A DNA stretch of 34,331 bases from Burkholderiaceae bacterium (GCA_947452535.1 CANGCM010000017.1:1-34331); one strand, 5' to 3'; numbered from the stretch's first letter, positions 8,533 through 17,547 are shown. Program-made: numbers and translations. The notes: generated by a model not told the origin, from the letters alone.

Positions 8533-9441
8533 GTGCAAACCAATCAATTAAAAGGTAATAACGGCCCTAGGTATCGTCAGGAGCAAGCTTCTGAAATACC
8601 TTATGAGCTTATTAAAGTTAAAAAACTCACTCCAGTTATCGGCGCAGAAATCTCGCAAGTGGATTTATCAAAGCCTTTGTCGAAGCTCCAGGAGAAAGAA
8701 ATACATCGAGCATTATCTGAAAATCAAGTTATTTTTTTTCGAGATCAAAAGATTAGCAAAGAAGATCATATTGCTTTTGGTAGATTATTTGGCGATCTAC
8801 ACATTCATCCATCTGCGCCGCACGTTGACGGCATACCAGAGATGATGAAGATATATGCCGATAAAGACTCCCCACGTGCCAATGGGGAGGTATGGCATTC
8901 TGACGTTAGTTGTGACCTTTTGCCTCCTATGGGTAGCATATTGCAGATTATTCAATGCCCCCCTTATGGTGGAGATACTCTTTTTGCCAGCATGTATGCA
9001 GCTTACGAGGCATTATCCGACCGCATGAAGATGTATTTAAGAGGATTAACTGCCATTCATGATGGTGAGCCTGTATACCGTGGGATGTATAAAAATTTTG
9101 GCGTGCAAGATAAAGAAACTTATCCGCGTGCTGAGCACCCTGTAATACGAACACATCCAATAACAGGTAAAAATGCTTTGTATATAAACAAGGGGTTTAC
9201 TACCCAAATTCTGGGAATTCCAATTGATGAAAGCGATGGGCTGCTTACCTATTTATTTGAGCATATGGAGAATCCTTTATTCCAATGCCGCTTTCGTTGG
9301 GAAGAAAATTCCATTGCATTTTGGGACAATCGATGTGTTCAGCATAGAGCTATGTGGGATTATTGGCCGCATACCCGAGTAGGAAATCGCATAACAGTGG
9401 CTGGCGATAAGCCTTTCTTTAATGCCATCGATCCGAGCTAA
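8533..9441 (+). CDS. TauD/TfdA-family Fe(II)/2-oxoglutarate-dependent dioxygenase
   Basis: This 302-residue cytoplasmic enzyme couples 2-oxoglutarate decarboxylation to substrate hydroxylation. The Fe(II) ligands are visible as His122 and Asp124 in EVWHSDVS and His271 in QHRAMWDYW, with a 2-oxoglutarate-binding arginine near 282-286. The N-terminal ITP-like region (LTPVIGAEI) and PPYGGDTLFASMYAAYE are typical of TauD relatives. Start is GTG at 8533, eight bases after the Bug stop, without a strong ribosome site, so translation may be coupled. The substrate could be a sulfonate, a phenoxyacid or another carboxylate; specificity is not readable from sequence. Confidence 0.92.
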   Translation: MQTNQLKGNNGPRYRQEQASEIPYELIKVKKLTPVIGAEISQVDLSKPLSKLQEKEIHRALSENQVIFFRDQKISKEDHIAFGRLFGDLHIHPSAPHVDGIPEMMKIYADKDSPRANGEVWHSDVSCDLLPPMGSILQIIQCPPYGGDTLFASMYAAYEALSDRMKMYLRGLTAIHDGEPVYRGMYKNFGVQDKETYPRAEHPVIRTHPITGKNALYINKGFTTQILGIPIDESDGLLTYLFEHMENPLFQCRFRWEENSIAFWDNRCVQHRAMWDYWPHTRVGNRITVAGDKPFFNAIDPS

Positions 9442-9546
9442 GCTTTGGCATCAAAGTGACAATGAAGTGATGGCCTAGGGCTGATTGAATTAATCAACGG
9501 ATTCAGTATTTGGATTATTAATAATGAGTTTAATAGGGTGAGAATG

Positions 9547-10515
9547 ATGATGAAATTTATGAAAATAGCTTTATTTTCTTTGCTGCTTCAATGTGCTTTG
9601 ATTGTGCAGGCGCAGACTTACCCAACTAAGCCAATTAAGATGATTGTGCCTTTCCCTCCGGGTGAGACTGCTGATATCTTAGCTAGACTATTGGCCCCTA
9701 AGATCTCGGAAAAATTAGGACAAAGTATTGTCATTAATAATCTTGCGGGCGCCTCAGGCATCATCGGTATGGATGCGATTGCTAAAGCGCCTCCTGATTC
9801 CTACACCATTGGAATTGGTCAAGTTGGTAATCTCGTTATTCTTCCGCATACCAAGCTAAACCTTCCCTATAACGTTTTAAAAGATTTAACGCCTATCGCT
9901 GTTTCTGGGTTGAACTATTTAGGCGTAGTGACTACCCCTAAAGCACCATTTAAGACCTTGCCGCAAATGATTGCCTGGGCAAAAGAAAATCCAGGCCAAC
10001 TTACCGTTGGTACAAACGGAGAGGGTGGTTTTCCGCATTTAACTTTCGAGTATTTATCGCAGACTGCTAAGTTTCAGTTTTCGCACATCCCATACAAGGG
10101 TGCCAGTCAAATTATTCCGGACTTAATAGGTGGTCAAATCATGGCCAGTATCGGCGGTGTCAGTAGTCAAACTGCACAGATTAATGCTGGTAATTTAAAG
10201 CTGCTGGCCATTACAAATCCAAGCAGAGTATCAACTAACCCTGATTTCCCAACGGTATCAGAAACCTTTCCAGGTTGGGCATTCAGTGGCTGGTTGGCAT
10301 TTGTTGGTCCCGCTCGCATGGATCCAGCAATTGTCAGCAAACTAAATGATGCTATTAATAGTGCGATTAAGGATCCCGCCATTCAGGAGCAATTAAATCA
10401 AGTGGGTTTAATTCCTTCAGTAGAGTCTCCCCAGTTTGCATCTGACTTAATCAAAAAAGAATATGCTAAGTTTGGTAAATTAGTTAGTGATATAGGCTTT
10501 AAACCTCAGCAGTAG
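9547..10515 (+). CDS. Bug/TctC-family substrate-binding protein
   Basis: This receptor has a signal peptide ending at IVQAQ, a variant first loop PFPPGETADILAR (GE where GG is usual), NLAGASG, PPDSYTIGI in place of PDGYT, and IPYKGASQII. The frame is open from GTG 9538, but AGGGTG at 9535-9540 is better placed for one of the ATG codons at 9544, 9547 or 9550; I use 9547 (322 residues). The DGY-to-DSY change and the altered first loop suggest a ligand different from that of the neighbouring receptor at 10585, only 69 bp downstream. Confidence 0.93.
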   Translation: MMKFMKIALFSLLLQCALIVQAQTYPTKPIKMIVPFPPGETADILARLLAPKISEKLGQSIVINNLAGASGIIGMDAIAKAPPDSYTIGIGQVGNLVILPHTKLNLPYNVLKDLTPIAVSGLNYLGVVTTPKAPFKTLPQMIAWAKENPGQLTVGTNGEGGFPHLTFEYLSQTAKFQFSHIPYKGASQIIPDLIGGQIMASIGGVSSQTAQINAGNLKLLAITNPSRVSTNPDFPTVSETFPGWAFSGWLAFVGPARMDPAIVSKLNDAINSAIKDPAIQEQLNQVGLIPSVESPQFASDLIKKEYAKFGKLVSDIGFKPQQ

Positions 10516-10584
10516 GGAGTACTTTGCACAAGCATCAGACTAATTAGTTTTATATCAACATTGAGAAATATGAGGAGGCCAAAA

Positions 10585-11571
10585 ATGAATCGTCGCTACG
10601 GATTGAAAGCTTTGTTAGCCATTACTGCATTAATATCAGCTTCGCAGGTGTTTTCACAATCGACTTCTTGGCCTAATAGGCCGATCAAAATGATTGTTCC
10701 TTTCGCCCCTGGAGTTTCACCGGATGTTGTTGCTCGAATTATTGCGGATAAGCTTTCTCAATCTTTGGGTCAGCCAGTGGTTGTCGATAATAGACCCGGA
10801 GCTGGCGGGATGATTGCTGGTGAAGCAGCGGCCCTCTCTCCAGCGGATGGATACACTACATTTTTTACGGTTAAAGCAGTGATGGCAATTGCACCGAATG
10901 TATATCGCAATGCAAAATTTAATCCGATTAAAGACTTCAAGCCTGTATCACAAATTTTAACTGTCCCCCATGTTATTACCGCAGCACCCAATACGTCGTT
11001 CAATACAATGCAAGAGTTAGTAGACTATGCAAAGCGTAATCCCGGTAAGGTTGATTACGCTTCTTTGGGCGTTGGCTCACAACCCCATGTTGCAATGGCA
11101 ACATGGGCGAATAAGCTGGGCATTGATCTCAACCACGTACCCTATAAAACTAATCCCGCAACCGATGTTATGTCGGGTGTTGTGCAGCTTTCTTTGGAGG
11201 CATCAACGACTGCCATTCCTTCTATTAAAGGCGGCAAGGTGAAGGGGATTGCTATTTCTGGTCCAGAGAGATTGGCAGTTTTGCCAAATGTACCTACTGT
11301 TACTGAGTATCGCGCTGATCTTGATCCAAATGGAGTTATTGGTAGTTCATGGCATGCCGTGTTTGTTCCGGCCGCCACTCCTCCTGAGGTGATCAATAGG
11401 TTGAATGCAGAGATTGTGAAGATAGTGAAGACTGCTGACGTTCAGGAAAAGCTTTTGGGATTGGGTCTTACACCAACAGGAAGCTCTGCTGCTTATATGT
11501 CATCTGTACTATCAACTGACTATGATTATTGGGGTAAGTTAATTAAAGGCATGAATATTCAACTCGATTAA
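10585..11571 (+). CDS. Bug/TctC-family substrate-binding protein
   Basis: This 328-residue receptor starts MNRRYGLKALLAI, has a signal peptide to SQVFSQ, then PFAPGVSPDVVAR, RPGAGGM, SPADGYT and VPYKTNPATD. The frame is open from TTG 10561, but a strong AGGAGG at 10573-10578 sits six bases before ATG 10585, which decides the start. The second-lobe segment VPYKTNP resembles IGYKSNP in the Bug protein at 7553, so the two may share ligand chemistry. The SDR at 11594 follows by 22 bp. Confidence 0.95.
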   Translation: MNRRYGLKALLAITALISASQVFSQSTSWPNRPIKMIVPFAPGVSPDVVARIIADKLSQSLGQPVVVDNRPGAGGMIAGEAAALSPADGYTTFFTVKAVMAIAPNVYRNAKFNPIKDFKPVSQILTVPHVITAAPNTSFNTMQELVDYAKRNPGKVDYASLGVGSQPHVAMATWANKLGIDLNHVPYKTNPATDVMSGVVQLSLEASTTAIPSIKGGKVKGIAISGPERLAVLPNVPTVTEYRADLDPNGVIGSSWHAVFVPAATPPEVINRLNAEIVKIVKTADVQEKLLGLGLTPTGSSAAYMSSVLSTDYDYWGKLIKGMNIQLD

Positions 11572-11593
11572 CCTACCTCGGAATTAGAAAACT

Positions 11594-12340
11594 ATGAAAG
11601 ACATCATTCTTATTACTGGCGCAAGTCGTGGCATTGGCGCGCAAATTGCTTTACTAGCTGCGCAAAAAGGCTATCGCGTTGCTTTAAATTATTTAAGTAA
11701 TAGTGAGGCAGCGAACGCCGTAGTAAAACAAATCATCGATAGTGGAGGTGAGGCCATTGCCTTACAAGCAGACGTTGGACAATCTGAATCAGTCAAGAAG
11801 ATGTTCCAAACTCTAGATCAGGCCTGGGGTTCTGCAAAGATATTGGTGAACAATGCTGGCCTACTAACGAGTTTTAGGGTTGAAGATGTCAACGAAAGCA
11901 ATATTGATCAAATATTTCGTGCAAACGTCTACAGTGCCTATTTTTGTGCGCGCGAAGCAATATTGCGGATGTCGACAAAAAAGGGTGGCTCAGGTGGGGT
12001 GATTGTTAATATTTCTTCTGTAGCCTCACGCTTAGGTGGCCTAGGTGGTGGCTCAGCTTACGCTGCCACAAAAGGCGCGATTGATTCATTTAACTTAGCT
12101 TTAGCTAAAGAGGTTGGCGCTGAAGGTATTAGGGTGAATGCGATTCGACCTGGGTTGATTCGCACAACAATCCATGAGGCCCAAGGTGGGTTAGCGCATA
12201 TAGAGCAAGTTGCCAAAACCGTAGTTCCGTTAGGGCGAATGGGCGTACCCGAAGAGGTTGCTCAGGTAGCTCTGTGGCTTGCATCTGATGCCGCATCCTA
12301 TGTTCATGGGACGACTATTGACGTGGCTGGTGGTCGATAA
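11594..12340 (+). CDS. Short-chain dehydrogenase/reductase (SDR), classical
   Basis: This 248-residue NAD(P)-dependent oxidoreductase has the cofactor motif TGASRGIG (8-15), NNAG (86-89), the catalytic serine region NISS (139-142) and YAATK with Tyr156 and Lys160. The C-terminal RPGLIRT and IDVAGG are typical of FabG-like members. It lies in the same direction as the Bug/TauD group and probably oxidises or reduces an alcohol/ketone intermediate of that group (inference). All catalytic residues are present, unlike the SDR at 27938. Confidence 0.92.
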   Translation: MKDIILITGASRGIGAQIALLAAQKGYRVALNYLSNSEAANAVVKQIIDSGGEAIALQADVGQSESVKKMFQTLDQAWGSAKILVNNAGLLTSFRVEDVNESNIDQIFRANVYSAYFCAREAILRMSTKKGGSGGVIVNISSVASRLGGLGGGSAYAATKGAIDSFNLALAKEVGAEGIRVNAIRPGLIRTTIHEAQGGLAHIEQVAKTVVPLGRMGVPEEVAQVALWLASDAASYVHGTTIDVAGGR

Positions 12341-12395
12341 ATTTAATATAGTTCAGAGTGCCGTCCAATTCTATTGATTTAACACGGAGAAAAAC

Positions 12396-13469
12396 TTGAA
12401 CAGGCGAAATTTTTTATTGAGTAGTGTTGCCAGTATTGCATCTACCTCTGTGTATGCTCAAATGAGCCATCATGGTGATTCTTATGAACGGCTAAATCAA
12501 GCTGGTTTAATTTCTCGCCCCCCTTTAGCGGATACTCAAGCTGTATTTGATAGTCCCGCTCCAAAAGCGATTAATCCTGGTAAGTGGATTACCAGAGCCA
12601 GCTTACCCTTGCCACGAAGCGAAATGGCCTGGGCTACCGAGATGAATGGCCGAATGCACCTCATTGGGGGCTATGGAGAGCAACGTGTAGATCGCTCATA
12701 CCATCATATTTACGACCCCCAAAAAGATATTTGGATCGTTGCCACCCCTTTACCTAGCGGAGCCAACCACGTTGGTGTAGTTACTATTGATAAAAAAGTT
12801 TATGCCATTGGTGGCTACATAGAACAAAACCGAAAACCTCGAGTGGACTGCTATGTTTACTCTTATAGCTTAGACAAGTGGGAACGCATTGCTCCCATGC
12901 CATCTGCAGCCGGATCTATTGCGTGTGTATCGATTAATAACAAACTCCATGCTATCGGTGGCGCTGTGGGTGACACAACCGATACAAAAAAATCGATTGG
13001 CACACATCTGGTATATGACCCTATTACCGATAGCTGGGAAAAACGCGCCCCAATGCATACCCCAAGAGATCACGTCGGCGCAGTTTCTCACCAAGGGCTA
13101 ATTCATGTGATTGGCGGTAGGGTTGATAATTTTCATACAAACTCTAACTTGCATCATGTTTATATTGCGCAATCTGATCGATGGGAAGCCCGAAATCCAC
13201 TCCCAACCGCAAGATCTGGACACGGCGCTGTCATTTTAGATAATAAAATTTTCGTCATGGGTGGGGAAGGCACAAATCGAGTATTTGGGCAAAATGAAGC
13301 TTATGACCTCTCCAAAGATTCCTGGGAACAATATGCACCGATGCCAACACCGAGGCACGGTTTGGGTGCTGTAGTACTTGGCAGAAGTATTTATGTTGCA
13401 GGTGGTGGGGCTGTAATGGGGGGTGGTATACAAACCTCCATCCACGAAGCATTTACCTTGCAAGCTTAA
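12396..13469 (+). CDS. Exported Kelch-repeat beta-propeller protein
   Basis: This 357-residue protein begins MNRRNFLLSSVASIA, a twin-arginine signal followed by VYAQ, so it is probably exported folded by Tat. Kelch blades recur about every 50 residues: HLIGGYGEQRV, YAIGGYIEQNR, HAIGGAVGDTT, HVIGGRVDNFH, FVMGGEGTN and YVAGGGA, each followed by a Tyr-Asp or similar and a Trp segment (DIWIV, DKWERI, DSWEKR, DRWEAR, DSWEQY). The start is TTG 12396 with GGAG well placed upstream. It may be a periplasmic isomerase, lactonase or binding propeller; no catalytic assignment is possible. Confidence 0.88.
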   Translation: MNRRNFLLSSVASIASTSVYAQMSHHGDSYERLNQAGLISRPPLADTQAVFDSPAPKAINPGKWITRASLPLPRSEMAWATEMNGRMHLIGGYGEQRVDRSYHHIYDPQKDIWIVATPLPSGANHVGVVTIDKKVYAIGGYIEQNRKPRVDCYVYSYSLDKWERIAPMPSAAGSIACVSINNKLHAIGGAVGDTTDTKKSIGTHLVYDPITDSWEKRAPMHTPRDHVGAVSHQGLIHVIGGRVDNFHTNSNLHHVYIAQSDRWEARNPLPTARSGHGAVILDNKIFVMGGEGTNRVFGQNEAYDLSKDSWEQYAPMPTPRHGLGAVVLGRSIYVAGGGAVMGGGIQTSIHEAFTLQA

Positions 13470-13473
13470 ATGA

Positions 13474-14106
13474 TTACTTTTTCCAAACGCTTGCTAACCA
13501 TGGCTGCTGTTCAATCGGAAGACCGCTGGGTCTATAGTAATGTTCAATTTCAGTGAACTGTGCGCTGGTCATAAAAGATCTCCAAGCTGCTAGATCGTGA
13601 TATGAGCCAAAGCGATCTCCGTACCAACTTTCTTGGTTATTACCGCGGGGGTTTGAGCTAAATAGAATGCCATTAGGCTTTAAACAATCCCATAAATTAC
13701 TCAGTACTTTGGGTAATAGCTTATTGGGAATATGAAAAAGTGAGGCATTGGCAAAAATACCGTCAAAAGTATTCTCTGGCAAAGAGAGGTTAAAAAAATC
13801 CTGAACTAGGATTTCGCAACCACTTTTCATTCTGGCTATTTGAGCAGCTTGTTGGCTCCCTTCAAGGCCAATGGCGAGATGACCAAGCTTAGTGAAGGTT
13901 TGAAGGTCTCTTCCCGGTCCGCATCCAAAATCCAGAAGCTGAAACGGTGGTTCACTCTTAATGGCCCTTAATAAAGCATTGATATTTTGACTGACATCAT
14001 GATCTTTTGTGCCCTCGTCATAAGCAAACGCGTTTTGATCATAATGAGCAATCGTTTTTTCTGAGATTAGGCTAGATTCATTCTCGAGATTTTTGTAAAT
14101 AGACAT
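13474..14106 (-). CDS. Class I SAM-dependent methyltransferase
   Basis: This 210-residue protein has the SAM-binding motif I LLDFGCGPGRDL (57-68), an acidic motif II in AIGLEGS, QDFFNL after motif III, and FDGIFANASLFHIP (motif IV/post). This matches the Methyltransf_11/25 type. It converges on the Kelch gene with only four bases between stops and diverges from the CHRD gene. Nothing shows its acceptor. It looks like an ordinary genome gene rather than part of the catabolic set. Confidence 0.88.
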   Translation of the reverse strand: MSIYKNLENESSLISEKTIAHYDQNAFAYDEGTKDHDVSQNINALLRAIKSEPPFQLLDFGCGPGRDLQTFTKLGHLAIGLEGSQQAAQIARMKSGCEILVQDFFNLSLPENTFDGIFANASLFHIPNKLLPKVLSNLWDCLKPNGILFSSNPRGNNQESWYGDRFGSYHDLAAWRSFMTSAQFTEIEHYYRPSGLPIEQQPWLASVWKK

Positions 14107-14228
14107 AATGATTTACTCATAATAGAGTGCTTTTAAATAGATACTTAAATTAAACCTTACCGCGCACAGATCTTATTGGCATACTTATGATAGTCTAGGT
14201 TTAGCATTTAACTTAATAGGAGATGCAG

Positions 14229-14648
14229 GTGAGTATTAATCAAATAAGCACAAAAGCTTTGGTAGGGCTTTTCTTTAGCTTAGTTTCTTTAACTATCTCA
14301 GCACAGTCAATGAAGGTCACTCTCGCTGGATCTCAGGAAGTTCCTCCTGTTGCAACTTCTGCTTCTGGTATGGGCTCCATTATGGTGAGTCCTGATGGAT
14401 CGGTTTCAGGAAGCGTAACTACCACAGGTGTTGACGGAACTATGGCGCATATTCATGAAGCACCCATGGGTCAAAATGGACCTGTAATTATTCCATTTGC
14501 AAAAACGGCAGACAATGTATGGTCTGTTGGTGCTGGCGCTAAATTGAATGATGCTCAACTGCAAAGCTTGAAGAGTGGAAATCTGTATATCAATGTCCAT
14601 AGTGCTACAAATAAGGGTGGCGAAATTAGGGGTCAGTTAAAACCTTAA
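14229..14648 (+). CDS. Exported CHRD-domain protein
   Basis: This protein of about 139 residues has a signal peptide ending at TISAQS and one CHRD domain (KVTLAGSQEVPPV ... GSVTTTG ... AHIHEAP ... LYINVHSATNKGGEIRGQL). CHRD domains are small beta-sandwich domains of unclear bacterial function, often with a conserved histidine pair (AHIH, NVHS). ATG 14223 lies directly against AGGAG (14218-14222), too close to be used. GTG 14229 is six bases from it, so I choose GTG. Confidence 0.9.
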   Translation: MSINQISTKALVGLFFSLVSLTISAQSMKVTLAGSQEVPPVATSASGMGSIMVSPDGSVSGSVTTTGVDGTMAHIHEAPMGQNGPVIIPFAKTADNVWSVGAGAKLNDAQLQSLKSGNLYINVHSATNKGGEIRGQLKP

Positions 14649-14765
14649 TTTGCCGTATAGTTAATTACAGTAAATTGTTTTAGCAAGTTGTAATAGTTAT
14701 GTAAAGGCTATTGCGAATACTGTAGGGATTAGGCGAACTATCCGATATTGGTAAAGGAGAGCCGT

Positions 14766-15005
14766 ATGAATGCTAGCGCAAGAACTCTAGAAGAGTTATT
14801 CGAGCAGTTAGGGCTTTCATCGAAAAAGATTCACATTGAGTTGTTCATAGAAAAGCATCAACTCAAGCCAGGATCTCTGCTGCCAGATGCTATTTTTTGG
14901 ACGCTAAATCAGAAGACATTTCTTATAGAAGCGAAGGCTGACGATTCAGAGTGGGCAGAGGTGGTTGATCAATTAGCCTGTATGCTGACAAGAACATCTA
15001 GATAG
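14766..15005 (+). CDS. DUF2789-family small protein
   Basis: This 79-residue protein contains TLEELFEQLGL, IELFIEKHQLKPG, AIFWTLNQKTFLIEA and SEWAEVVDQL, the typical DUF2789 sequence. The family is a short, mostly helical cytoplasmic protein of unknown function, common in Proteobacteria. The frame extends upstream to a TTG at 14748, but AAAGGAG just before ATG 14766 marks the likelier start. The neighbouring genes offer no functional clue. Confidence 0.88.
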   Translation: MNASARTLEELFEQLGLSSKKIHIELFIEKHQLKPGSLLPDAIFWTLNQKTFLIEAKADDSEWAEVVDQLACMLTRTSR

Positions 15006-15144
15006 TTTCATTATCAATCAAATCAATATTAGGGGCTGTTTGCTTTCGGCTAACAAGTACAAATAAGTTTGCCATAATAAAAAATCAAAGTTTTTTCACT
15101 ATCTAGCACTCAATTTTATCTGGGTACGACACGCTAACACAGGT

Positions 15145-15894
15145 CTATTTTTTTGATAATTCATCCCTTTTGAAGTGAAAGCTGTATGTGTAGCGATCAG
15201 CAGGATGTGTCGCAATACCCACCTCAAAGACTCTACCATTCTTATTAGCGTAGCGCCTCGTGACTGTTAGGGCTGGTGAGCCTTTTTTAGCCTTTAATTG
15301 ATTAGCCTCAAACGCCGATATGGTAGTTGCGGTAATGTCAATTTGTGTTTCATCTGCAACTTCGCCGAACATTTCTGAAATTTGATCGGCAACTGGAATA
15401 AATTTATTTTTATGCTTTATTACTCCCGCATATTCTGGAGTGACATAGATTTTTGTGATACAGATTGGTACTGGATATCCTTTTGGATAACGTAAAGATT
15501 GAATTAAAAACCATGACTCCCCAACTGAACAATTGAGCAGGGCAGCCAAACTATGATCAGCTTCTACATAGCTTGTATCGAATACTTCTCGACTGGTCTC
15601 TCCGGGATAATTTAGTAGTTGTTGAATTGATCCGACTGATTGAACCAGTTGAGGAATACTGGTAGTAGCGATAACCAGTGAACCGGCCCGCGCTTTTCTA
15701 GTAATTAGACCGCTAGCTACTAGATAGGTAAGCGCTTGGCGCATGCTGTGCCTACTAGCCCCAAATATTTCACATAACTTTTCTTCAGTGGGTAATAGGG
15801 TGCCAATGGGATAGCGACCTGTTTTGATGTCATTCTCTAAAGTCTCTGAGATTTCCCAGTGCCTGATCAGTTTTTTGAGTGGTTTAGGCTGCAT
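15145..15894 (-). CDS. GntR-family (HutC/UTRA) transcriptional regulator
   Basis: This 249-residue regulator has an N-terminal winged helix (about 10-75) with the GntR signature LLPTEEKLCEIFGASRHSMRQALTYLVASGLI. A UTRA ligand-binding domain (about 95-245) carries ISAFEANQLKAKKGSPALTVTRRYAN and ends ADRYTYSFHFKRDE. HutC-type regulators are repressors relieved by a pathway metabolite. The frame is open back to 15939, but that start would lie inside the operator; ATG 15894 gives the family-like N-terminus and is conserved in the remnant at 2442. It is divergent from the BKACE operon and probably binds TTGTTCGAACAA at 15928. Confidence 0.93.
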   Translation of the reverse strand: MQPKPLKKLIRHWEISETLENDIKTGRYPIGTLLPTEEKLCEIFGASRHSMRQALTYLVASGLITRKARAGSLVIATTSIPQLVQSVGSIQQLLNYPGETSREVFDTSYVEADHSLAALLNCSVGESWFLIQSLRYPKGYPVPICITKIYVTPEYAGVIKHKNKFIPVADQISEMFGEVADETQIDITATTISAFEANQLKAKKGSPALTVTRRYANKNGRVFEVGIATHPADRYTYSFHFKRDELSKK

Positions 15895-15917
15895 AGGGTT
15901 TATCTGTAAAAAAAGTA

Positions 15918-15946
15918 TTGACTTAATTTGTTCGAACAATTAAATT
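15918..15946 (+). promoter_or_regulatory. Promoter of the BKACE operon with perfect palindromic operator in the spacer
   Basis: TTGACT (15918-15923), exactly 17 bp, then TAAATT (15941-15946) form a good sigma70 promoter. The spacer contains the perfect 12-bp palindrome TTGTTCGAACAA (15928-15939), an ideal place for a repressor to block RNA polymerase. It lies between the divergent GntR gene and BKACE. The cassette is repeated at 2464-2492. The operator assignment to this GntR protein is inference from position and duplication. Confidence 0.78.
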
Positions 15947-15996
15947 GCATTGACGCTGTAAAACATCGTTTTGCTGATGCTTTAGATTATTTTATC

Positions 15997-16014
15997 TTAA
16001 TTGTTCGAAAATAT
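15997..16014 (+). promoter_or_regulatory. Second, imperfect GntR operator in the BKACE leader
   Basis: TTAATTGTTCGAAAATAT shares the TTGTTCGAA core with the palindrome 73 bp upstream and is the exact reverse complement of the operator segment at the duplicated promoter (2464-2492). It lies downstream of the -10 box and about 20 bp before the BKACE start, suitable for looping or a roadblock with the upstream site (inference). Confidence 0.6.
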
Positions 16015-16035
16015 ACGAATAAAAGCCAAATTATT

Positions 16036-16995
16036 ATGACTTCAAAAGTAGTAGCTAAAAAAGATGACGGACCAAGGAAAGTCATTATTACTTGTGCGGT
16101 AACGGGGGCAATTCATACCCCATCTATGTCCCCGTATTTACCAATCACTCCAGATGAAATTATTGAGGCAGCTGTTGGCGCCGCAGAGGCAGGGGCGGCC
16201 ATCATTCATTTGCATGCCCGAGACCCCATCACGGGCAAACCAGATCAGTCTCCTGCCGCTTTTGCCAAGTTCTTGCCGCAAATCAAGGCGAGAACGGGCG
16301 CTGTTCTGAATTTAACTAGTGGGGGATCTCCCACTATGACTATTGAGGAAAGAATTCAGCCATCCCTCACATTCTCTCCAGAAGTCGCTTCACTCAATAT
16401 GGGTTCAATGAATTTTGGACTCTACCCCATGTTGTCTCGATTTCAGGACTTCAAGTTTGATTGGGAGCGGCAGTACCTAGAAGGCAGTAGAGATTTAATC
16501 TTTCGCAATACCTTTAGCGATATTGAATATGCACTCAACATGCTCAGTGAGCAAGCCATTCGCTTTGAATTTGAGTGTTATGACATTGGGCATTTATATA
16601 ACCTAGCCCATTTTATTGAACGTGGATTAATTAAGCCCCCATTTTTTGTTCAGTCTGTTTTCGGAATATTAGGAGGCATTGGCACACATTATGAGGATGT
16701 GGTTCATATGAAGCGAACGGCTGACCGACTATTCGGAAGTGATTATCGATGGTCTGTGTTGGGCGCTGGTAAAAATCAATTACCTATTGCCGCCATGAGT
16801 GCTGGCATGGGAGGCAATATACGAGTTGGGCTAGAGGATAGTCTTTGGATCAAAAAAGGATCACTAGCAAAATCCAATGCAGAGCAAGTTCTAAAAGCTA
16901 AAGCGATTGTTGAAAGTCTGGGATTAGAGGTGGCCACACCTGATGAGGCAAGAGAAATTTTGCAATTAAAAGGTTCGGCTGCGGTAAGAATTTAA
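16036..16995 (+). CDS. BKACE-family (DUF849) beta-keto acid cleavage enzyme
   Basis: This 319-residue TIM-barrel enzyme belongs to a family that condenses a beta-keto acid with acetyl-CoA to give acetoacetate and a new CoA ester, using a metal. Visible motifs are ITCAVTGAIHTPSMSPYLP (18-36), the metal-binding HLHARDPITGKP (58-69, His58 and His60), LNLTSGG, ASLNMGSMNFG and FEFECYDIGHLYNL. The frame is open upstream across the promoter; ATG 16036 is the sensible start although no strong ribosome site precedes it. It is the first gene of the GntR-controlled run. The substrate could be any of several beta-keto acids known for the family. Confidence 0.92.
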   Translation: MTSKVVAKKDDGPRKVIITCAVTGAIHTPSMSPYLPITPDEIIEAAVGAAEAGAAIIHLHARDPITGKPDQSPAAFAKFLPQIKARTGAVLNLTSGGSPTMTIEERIQPSLTFSPEVASLNMGSMNFGLYPMLSRFQDFKFDWERQYLEGSRDLIFRNTFSDIEYALNMLSEQAIRFEFECYDIGHLYNLAHFIERGLIKPPFFVQSVFGILGGIGTHYEDVVHMKRTADRLFGSDYRWSVLGAGKNQLPIAAMSAGMGGNIRVGLEDSLWIKKGSLAKSNAEQVLKAKAIVESLGLEVATPDEAREILQLKGSAAVRI

Positions 16996-17019
16996 GTTAT
17001 ATAAAAAAGGAGATTGAGG

Positions 17020-17547
17020 ATGGCGCGTATTCCATTAGTTCCGTTGGATTTAAAAGAGCCTAAAGAGATTGTTGATGCAGTACGAAAAAGACGGGGTGGG
17101 GAGCTATCAGAGCTTGATCGTCTGTTATTACATAGCCCAGCCTTTACTGAGGGCTATAACTTTTTTTTAGGTAAGGTTCGTAATAATCTCACTACGATTC
17201 CAAAACTTAGAGAATTGGCAATGTGTACGGTAGCGGTAGTGAATGAAGCTGACTATGAATACAATGCGCACCTTCCTCTTTTTGTTGCTGCAGGCGGTAC
17301 CCCAGAGCAAGGTAAAGAAATATTAAATCTTGAGAGTGCAATAAACAATACTTCATTATTTAATGCTACTGAAATTGCTGTTTTGCGTCTTACGCTTGAA
17401 ATGACAAGGGACGTCAAGGTTTCTCCAGAAACCTTCGCATTGGCAAAAAAGGCAATGGGCGGTGATCAAGAGCTAGTCGATTTGGTTGGAACGATTGCCA
17501 CTTACAACTTAGTTTCTAGATTTCTAGTTGCCTTTGAGCTGCATTAA
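17020..17547 (+). CDS. Carboxymuconolactone decarboxylase/AhpD-like family protein
   Basis: This 175-residue protein has the CMD-domain core LRELAMCTVAVVNEADYEYNAHLPLFVAAG, with the Glu/His pattern of the decarboxylase branch and no CxxC, so an AhpD-type redox role is unlikely. AAAAGGAG sits seven bases before ATG 17020, which I prefer over TTG 17014. In this operon it may act on a lactone or keto-acid intermediate next to the SMP-30 lactonase-like proteins (inference). Confidence 0.87.
   Translation: MARIPLVPLDLKEPKEIVDAVRKRRGGELSELDRLLLHSPAFTEGYNFFLGKVRNNLTTIPKLRELAMCTVAVVNEADYEYNAHLPLFVAAGGTPEQGKEILNLESAINNTSLFNATEIAVLRLTLEMTRDVKVSPETFALAKKAMGGDQELVDLVGTIATYNLVSRFLVAFELH

Noticed and set aside
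14176..14201. Promoter for the CHRD gene (TTGGCA and TATGAT)
   Set aside because: The two boxes cannot be placed at normal spacing, so no promoter was called.
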